A DNA stretch of 64,000 nt from Streptomyces eurythermus. Lineage in GTDB: Bacteria > Actinomycetota > Actinomycetes > Streptomycetales > Streptomycetaceae. Position numbers and translations under genes: made by a program. Below are positions 60,912 to 64,000 of the stretch, piece after piece. The notes beneath the pieces are model-generated. The model did no database searches, was not told where the DNA came from, and saw only the letters and a list, made by a program, of their open reading frames with translations. Every line of letters begins with the position of its first letter. Within the stretch, counting starts at the first letter, position 1. Location of the stretch: contig NZ_BMSK01000012.1 of NCBI RefSeq assembly GCF_014649115.1, positions 62,001 to 126,000 on the forward strand, read 5' to 3'.

Positions 60912-61208
60912 GGATCCTCCTCGGTAGCACCACGCGACGGTCTGGCGGACAGCCGCGTAACGTCTGTGTTCGTTAGACCTAACCGCGCCGAAGCAACAAA
61001 AATGCCCCGGACGATCACCTGCGGGGCTCCAATACATCCGGAGCACCGCCGCGATGTCGCGGGGCGCGCTTTCGGGCGACTCCATCGCCCGTACGGAACG
61101 ATGGCGGTCACCTGACCGGACCCGCCGTCCCGTGGGACGGAGCAGGTGGGAGATCGGAGCCTCCACTTGTGGGCCGAACACGCAGGTGTCCGGCCGGTCG
61201 TTTCCCCC
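60912..61208 (-). promoter_or_regulatory. Long infC leader with attenuator-like hairpins
   Basis: A leader of about 290 bases. From the 5' end it holds CCGTCCC-AC-GGGACGG (around 61124-61139), GGTCA-GG-TGACC (near 61108-61119), then GCCCCG ... CGGGGC (61004-61027), which on the minus strand is followed directly by ATTTTTGTTG, a proper T-tract. The last looks like an intrinsic terminator that would stop transcripts unless an upstream structure competes. Further down GTTAG-AC-CTAAC (60973-60984) is a small palindrome that includes a second -10-like TAGGTC. Confidence 0.6.
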
Positions 61209-61238
61209 AGACTACAGGGTTGGCGCAGAGGGTGCCAA
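61209..61238 (-). promoter_or_regulatory. infC operon promoter
   Basis: TTGGCA (61238-61233), an 18-base spacer and TAGTCT (61214-61209): one of the best housekeeping promoters in the window. Transcription would begin near 61202. Confidence 0.75.
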
Positions 61239-61311
61239 ACCGTGCGCCGGGGCCGTGCGGGGCGGGCTCCCGCGGGCGGGGGCGCGTCCGGCGGGGCCTA
61301 TCGTGTGGGGC

Positions 61312-61668
61312 ATGAGTGACACCCCTCCTGAGTCCCCCGACTTCGACGCGATGACCCGGGACATCGCCGAGGTCCCCGCCGTCGAGGTGATCGTGACGGT
61401 CGCCGTCAACCTGATGAGCGCCGCCGCCGTGAAGCTCGGGCTGAGCGAGGAGGGCGAGAAGTACAAGGACCTGGACGAGGCCCGCAAGCTGATCACCGCG
61501 CTCGCCGGTCTGCTGGACGCGAGCGCGACCGAGATCAGCTCCTTCCACGCGGCCCCGCTGCGCGACGGCCTGAAGTCGCTCCAGCTGGCGTTCCGCGAGG
61601 CGTCGGTCGTCCCGGACGAGCCGGGCCAGGGCCCGGGCGAGAAGTACACCGGCCCGGTCTACGGCTGA
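61312..61668 (+). CDS. DUF1844 protein
   Basis: 118 residues from ATG 61312. TATCGT at 61299-61304 lies seven bases before the ATG, suggesting a leaderless message. The body AVEVIVTVAVNLMSAAAVKLGLSEEG-x-KDLDEARKLITALAGLLDA is typical of the DUF1844 family found beside infC-rpmI-rplT in many actinobacteria; function unknown. Mostly helical with no signal peptide. Confidence 0.9.
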   Translation: MSDTPPESPDFDAMTRDIAEVPAVEVIVTVAVNLMSAAAVKLGLSEEGEKYKDLDEARKLITALAGLLDASATEISSFHAAPLRDGLKSLQLAFREASVVPDEPGQGPGEKYTGPVYG

Positions 61669-61674
61669 CCCTCC

Positions 61675-61691
61675 CCGTACCTCGGGTACGG
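61675..61691. terminator. Two-way terminator
   Basis: Perfect seven-base arms CCGTACC and GGTACGG with a TCG loop, between the stop codons of the convergent DUF1844 and SseB-like genes (61668 and 61694). Confidence 0.7.
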
Positions 61692-61693
61692 CC

Positions 61694-62425
61694 TCATTCC
61701 TTCACGTACAAGGGCTCGCCCGGAGGCGTGGTCCCGGCCGGCAGCAGTGCCAGGTCGAGGCCGCGCACCAGGCGGGCCCGCAGTGTTTCGTCGGCGGCGA
61801 GCCGTCCGGCGACCGCGCGGGCGGCCTCGGCGGGCGGCGCGGCCGGGTCGAGGACGAGGGCGAGGGTGCCGTCGGCCTGTCCGGGGCCGAGGTGGGCGCG
61901 CAGCACGGCGGGCTCGGCCGCCACCGCGCTGCGGACGGCCGCCACCACGGCCGGGTCGGCCAGCGGGTCGGTGCTGGTGCGTCCCTCGGCGAGGGCGAGC
62001 AGCGCCGGGCCGGTCAGCTCGAACGGCACCGGTCCGGCGAGGTCGAGCACGATCGTGTCGGCCTTCTCGTGCGCGGCGGCCTGCAGCGCCTGGTGCAGGG
62101 GTACGGCGACCGGGCGGGCCGCGGGGTCCCAGCGGGCCAGGGAGTCGGTGGAGGTGAAGGCGGGCAGCGCGGTGCGGGTGCCGGCCTTCAGCGTGGGGAC
62201 GGCCATGTCGCTGGTCTTCTCGCGGCGCAGCCCGTTCTCGTCCTCCTCCACCTCGCCGAGCACGGCGACGACGGGGACCAGCAGGCGGGCGCCCTCGAGC
62301 GCCTGGAGGACGGGCCCGACGGCGCCGCGGTCCTCGGCCCAGGCGGCGAGCGCGGCGCTCAGCCGGGGGTCGGCGGAGCCGTCGTCGTCGGAGAAACCGG
62401 GGTCGGGAATGTTCTTGTTCGCCAC
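61694..62425 (-). CDS. SseB-like protein
   Basis: 243 residues from GTG 62425. TAGGGT on the minus strand ends eight bases before this GTG, so the message is probably leaderless and longer upstream frames are noise. Two SseB-like repeats: DGSADPRLSAALAAWAEDRGAVGPVLQALEGARLLVPVVAV and TALPAFTSTDSLARWDPAARPVAVPLHQALQAAAHEKADTIVLDLAGP. The family was named for a Salmonella protein but occurs widely in actinobacteria with unknown role. Confidence 0.86.
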   Translation of the reverse strand: MANKNIPDPGFSDDDGSADPRLSAALAAWAEDRGAVGPVLQALEGARLLVPVVAVLGEVEEDENGLRREKTSDMAVPTLKAGTRTALPAFTSTDSLARWDPAARPVAVPLHQALQAAAHEKADTIVLDLAGPVPFELTGPALLALAEGRTSTDPLADPAVVAAVRSAVAAEPAVLRAHLGPGQADGTLALVLDPAAPPAEAARAVAGRLAADETLRARLVRGLDLALLPAGTTPPGEPLYVKE

Positions 62426-62477
62426 GGTCGTCGACCCTATCGGGGGCAGCACGTGCCCCGGCCGCCGGGCCGGGGTG

Positions 62478-62529
62478 CGCGACGGGGCGGGGGGCACGAC
62501 GGGGCCTGGGGGCACGACGGGGCGAGGGG
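62478..62529 (+). repeat. G-rich direct repeats, possible G-quadruplex
   Basis: The unit GCACGACGGGG recurs with an 18-19-base spacing, giving six runs of four to six G (62484-62529) separated by one to six bases. Lies in the 280-base gap between the mycosin stop and the SseB-like start. On the plus strand it could fold into a G-quadruplex. No coding role. Confidence 0.55.
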
Positions 62530-62705
62530 CGTAAGCCGGTCGGGGGCGCACGACGAGGCCGCGGGACCGCGACGGCCCCGGCCGGGTGACGGGAGCGGCC
62601 GCCCCGTGCGGGTGCCGGCACGCGGTCCGGTGCCCGTGTCCACGCCTGCGGCCTCCCCCACTCTCCGGTACACCGCGCTGCCCGGGGACCGGGTGCGTCG
62701 CCGGC

Positions 62706-63884
62706 TCAGCGCGGATGCCTGCGGGTCCGCCAGAGGACCATCGCGGCCACCAGGAGGACCGCGCCCGCGCCGCCGGCGAGCGGGGCCGCCCAGTCGCCGG
62801 TGCCGTCGGCGGCCTCGGGGGTGTCCGGGCCGGGGCCGAAGTACTTCCCGCCGTACGACGCGGCGTGCAGACGGCGCGGCTCGAGGCGGGCGGCGGCCCT
62901 CAGTGCCGCCGCCGGGTCGATCATGCCGAAGCCCCGGGAGTCGTCCCGCCCGCCGGCCGGGGCGTCCCGCGCGGTGTCCTCCAGCAGCTTCTTGATCTGC
63001 GCCGGGGCGAGGTCCGGGTACGCCGACCGGATCAGGGCCGCCGCTCCGGAGACGAAGGCGGAGGCCGCGCTGGTGCCCCAGCCCGCGTAGTACTTGTGGT
63101 CGGGGTCGGCGATGACGACGTCGACGCCGGGCGCGCTGACGGCCGCGTACCAGCGGCGGGTGGAGAAGGCGGCGCGGGTGCCGTACTTGTCCACGGCGGT
63201 GGCGGCGATGACGCCCGGGTAGGCGGCCGGGTAGGAGACGTGGTCGCCCTTGTCGCCGCCGTTGCCCGCGGAGGCGACGACGACCACGCCCTTGCCCAGG
63301 GCGTACTGCACGGCCTCGTCCTCGCCGGGTTCCGGGTGGGCCGAGTTCGAGTCGTCGCCGAGGGAGAGGTTGATGACGTCGGCGCCGTGGTCGGCGGCCC
63401 AGCGGATGCCGTCGGCCAGGGCGGTGCCGCGGGTGGTGCGGGCCTTGGCGCGGGCGGGGTCGCCGTCCTCCAGGATCACGCGGACCGGCAGGATCTTCGC
63501 CTCCGGGGCGACGCCGAGGACGCCGTCGGCGTGGCCGGAGCCGTGGCCGTGCCCGGCGATGATGCCGGCCATGGCGGTGCCGTGCCGGGCCCACAGGCGC
63601 TCGCCGGGCCCGGCGCCGAAGCCGATCATGTCCTTGCCGGGCAGCACGTTCCCGGCGAGGTCCGGGTGGTCGGACTCCACGCCGGTGTCGAGGACGGCGA
63701 CGGTGACGCCCCGGCCCTCGGTGGTCCGCCAGGCCTCGTCCAGGTGGAGCGCGGACAGGGCCCACTGCTGGGCGCGCAGGCCGTCGGCGTGGGCCGGGGC
63801 GGCGGGCAGCAGGGCGAGGGAGCCGGTGAGCAGCAGGCTCGCCACGGCGGCGAGGGCCCCGCGGCGGCCGGTCGGTCGGGTCAT
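62706..63884 (-). CDS. mycP: Type VII secretion-associated serine protease mycosin
   Basis: 392 residues, a subtilisin-like S8 protease. Signal peptide LAAVASLLLTGSLALLPAAPAHA. Catalytic Asp in VTVAVLDTGVESDHPDLAG, His in RHGTAMAGIIAGHGHG, and Ser in GWGTSAASAFVSGAAALI; the oxyanion Asn is in VVASAGNGGDKG. A C-terminal helix (LAGGAGAVLLVAAMVLW) anchors it to the membrane with the protease outside. Mycosins process ESX substrates and stabilise the channel. Its start overlaps the stop codon of a gene cut by the window edge, so more T7SS genes may follow. Confidence 0.93.
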   Translation of the reverse strand: MTRPTGRRGALAAVASLLLTGSLALLPAAPAHADGLRAQQWALSALHLDEAWRTTEGRGVTVAVLDTGVESDHPDLAGNVLPGKDMIGFGAGPGERLWARHGTAMAGIIAGHGHGSGHADGVLGVAPEAKILPVRVILEDGDPARAKARTTRGTALADGIRWAADHGADVINLSLGDDSNSAHPEPGEDEAVQYALGKGVVVVASAGNGGDKGDHVSYPAAYPGVIAATAVDKYGTRAAFSTRRWYAAVSAPGVDVVIADPDHKYYAGWGTSAASAFVSGAAALIRSAYPDLAPAQIKKLLEDTARDAPAGGRDDSRGFGMIDPAAALRAAARLEPRRLHAASYGGKYFGPGPDTPEAADGTGDWAAPLAGGAGAVLLVAAMVLWRTRRHPR

Positions 63885-64000
63885 GCGGAGGTCTCCGTGG
63901 CCGTGCCGATGGTCTTGCGCAGCCGCCGCTCGACGCGGTCGGCCAGGCCCTTGGCCTCGTTGCCGAGCCCGGCCTGGGCCGGCGCGGTGGCGGCGCCGGC
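63881..64000 (-). CDS. Partial gene upstream of mycP
   Basis: The last 39 codons plus stop of a gene cut by the window edge. The visible tail is AGLGNEAKGLADRVERRLRK then TIGTATETSA, hydrophilic and Ala-rich. It overlaps mycP by four bases (ATGA), so it is the preceding gene of the same transcript. I cannot assign a family from the tail. Confidence 0.6.
   Translation of the reverse strand, partial: AGAATAPAQAGLGNEAKGLADRVERRLRKTIGTATETSA

Noticed and set aside
60912..61181. A ~90-residue N-terminal extension of IF-3
   Set aside because: It is open in frame but has no family similarity, contains the terminator-like hairpin and the TAGGTC element, and the ATC with GGAGG matches the IF-3 start.

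Overview
The window is about 72% G+C with the strong third-position GC bias of Streptomyces, and its gene content fits that genus: an arginine cluster argCJBDR, ferric-reductase/flavin-transfer genes, Tat-dependent secreted enzymes, a MocR regulator, a type VII secretion mycosin, and many leaderless or GTG starts. From memory the order resembles the conserved core of the S. coelicolor chromosome around SCO1550-SCO1600; I could not check this. I see no insertion sequence, prophage, CRISPR array, tRNA or rRNA.

Left part (1-13.4 kb, all minus strand): a SpoU-type rRNA/tRNA methylase, then cobalamin genes: cobA with a precorrin-2 dehydrogenase-like N-terminus, a very large protein joining an ~885-residue disordered segment to BluB and CobT, and cobL. 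A GNAT gene follows, then a methionine ABC transporter operon metN-metI-metQ-metQ. The operon is preceded by a short ORF ending in a run of Met and Cys codons, a likely attenuation leader peptide.

Middle-left (13.4-24.7 kb): a HAD phosphatase, two small membrane proteins, a GNAT, a small sigma-like protein, a secreted glycerophosphodiesterase, an acyltransferase, a multicopper oxidase, a TetR/MFS efflux pair and an aldo/keto reductase. argH and argG follow, with a divergent flavin/PPOX-type protein.

Middle (26.7-35.2 kb): an L,D-transpeptidase, a three-gene cassette (ferric-reductase-like flavocytochrome, FMN-carrying lipoprotein-like protein, ApbE flavinyltransferase), and the arginine operon argC-J-B-D-R with overlapping stop/start codons and tandem ARG boxes over the argC promoter.

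Middle-right (35.2-53.3 kb): a GtrA/GT2/YfhO membrane glycosylation group, a CGNR-type regulator divergent from a stand-alone SufS-type cysteine desulfurase with a large dyad between them, a secreted GH51 arabinofuranosidase, a MocR regulator whose start codon overlaps that of a divergent EamA transporter, a GH10-like lipoprotein/Tat protein, a 3-hydroxyacyl-CoA dehydrogenase, a NUDIX hydrolase, a TPR regulator and a SpoIIE-type phosphatase.

Right end (53.4-64 kb): the translation block pheT-pheS, an orphan PAS histidine kinase, a second SpoU methylase and rplT-rpmI-infC. infC uses an ATC start and has a long leader carrying a terminator-like hairpin. DUF1844 and SseB-like genes and a type VII mycosin follow, and a gene is cut by the window edge. 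Most of the window is conserved housekeeping sequence; the most unusual signals are in the leaders, operators and the BluB-CobT fusion.
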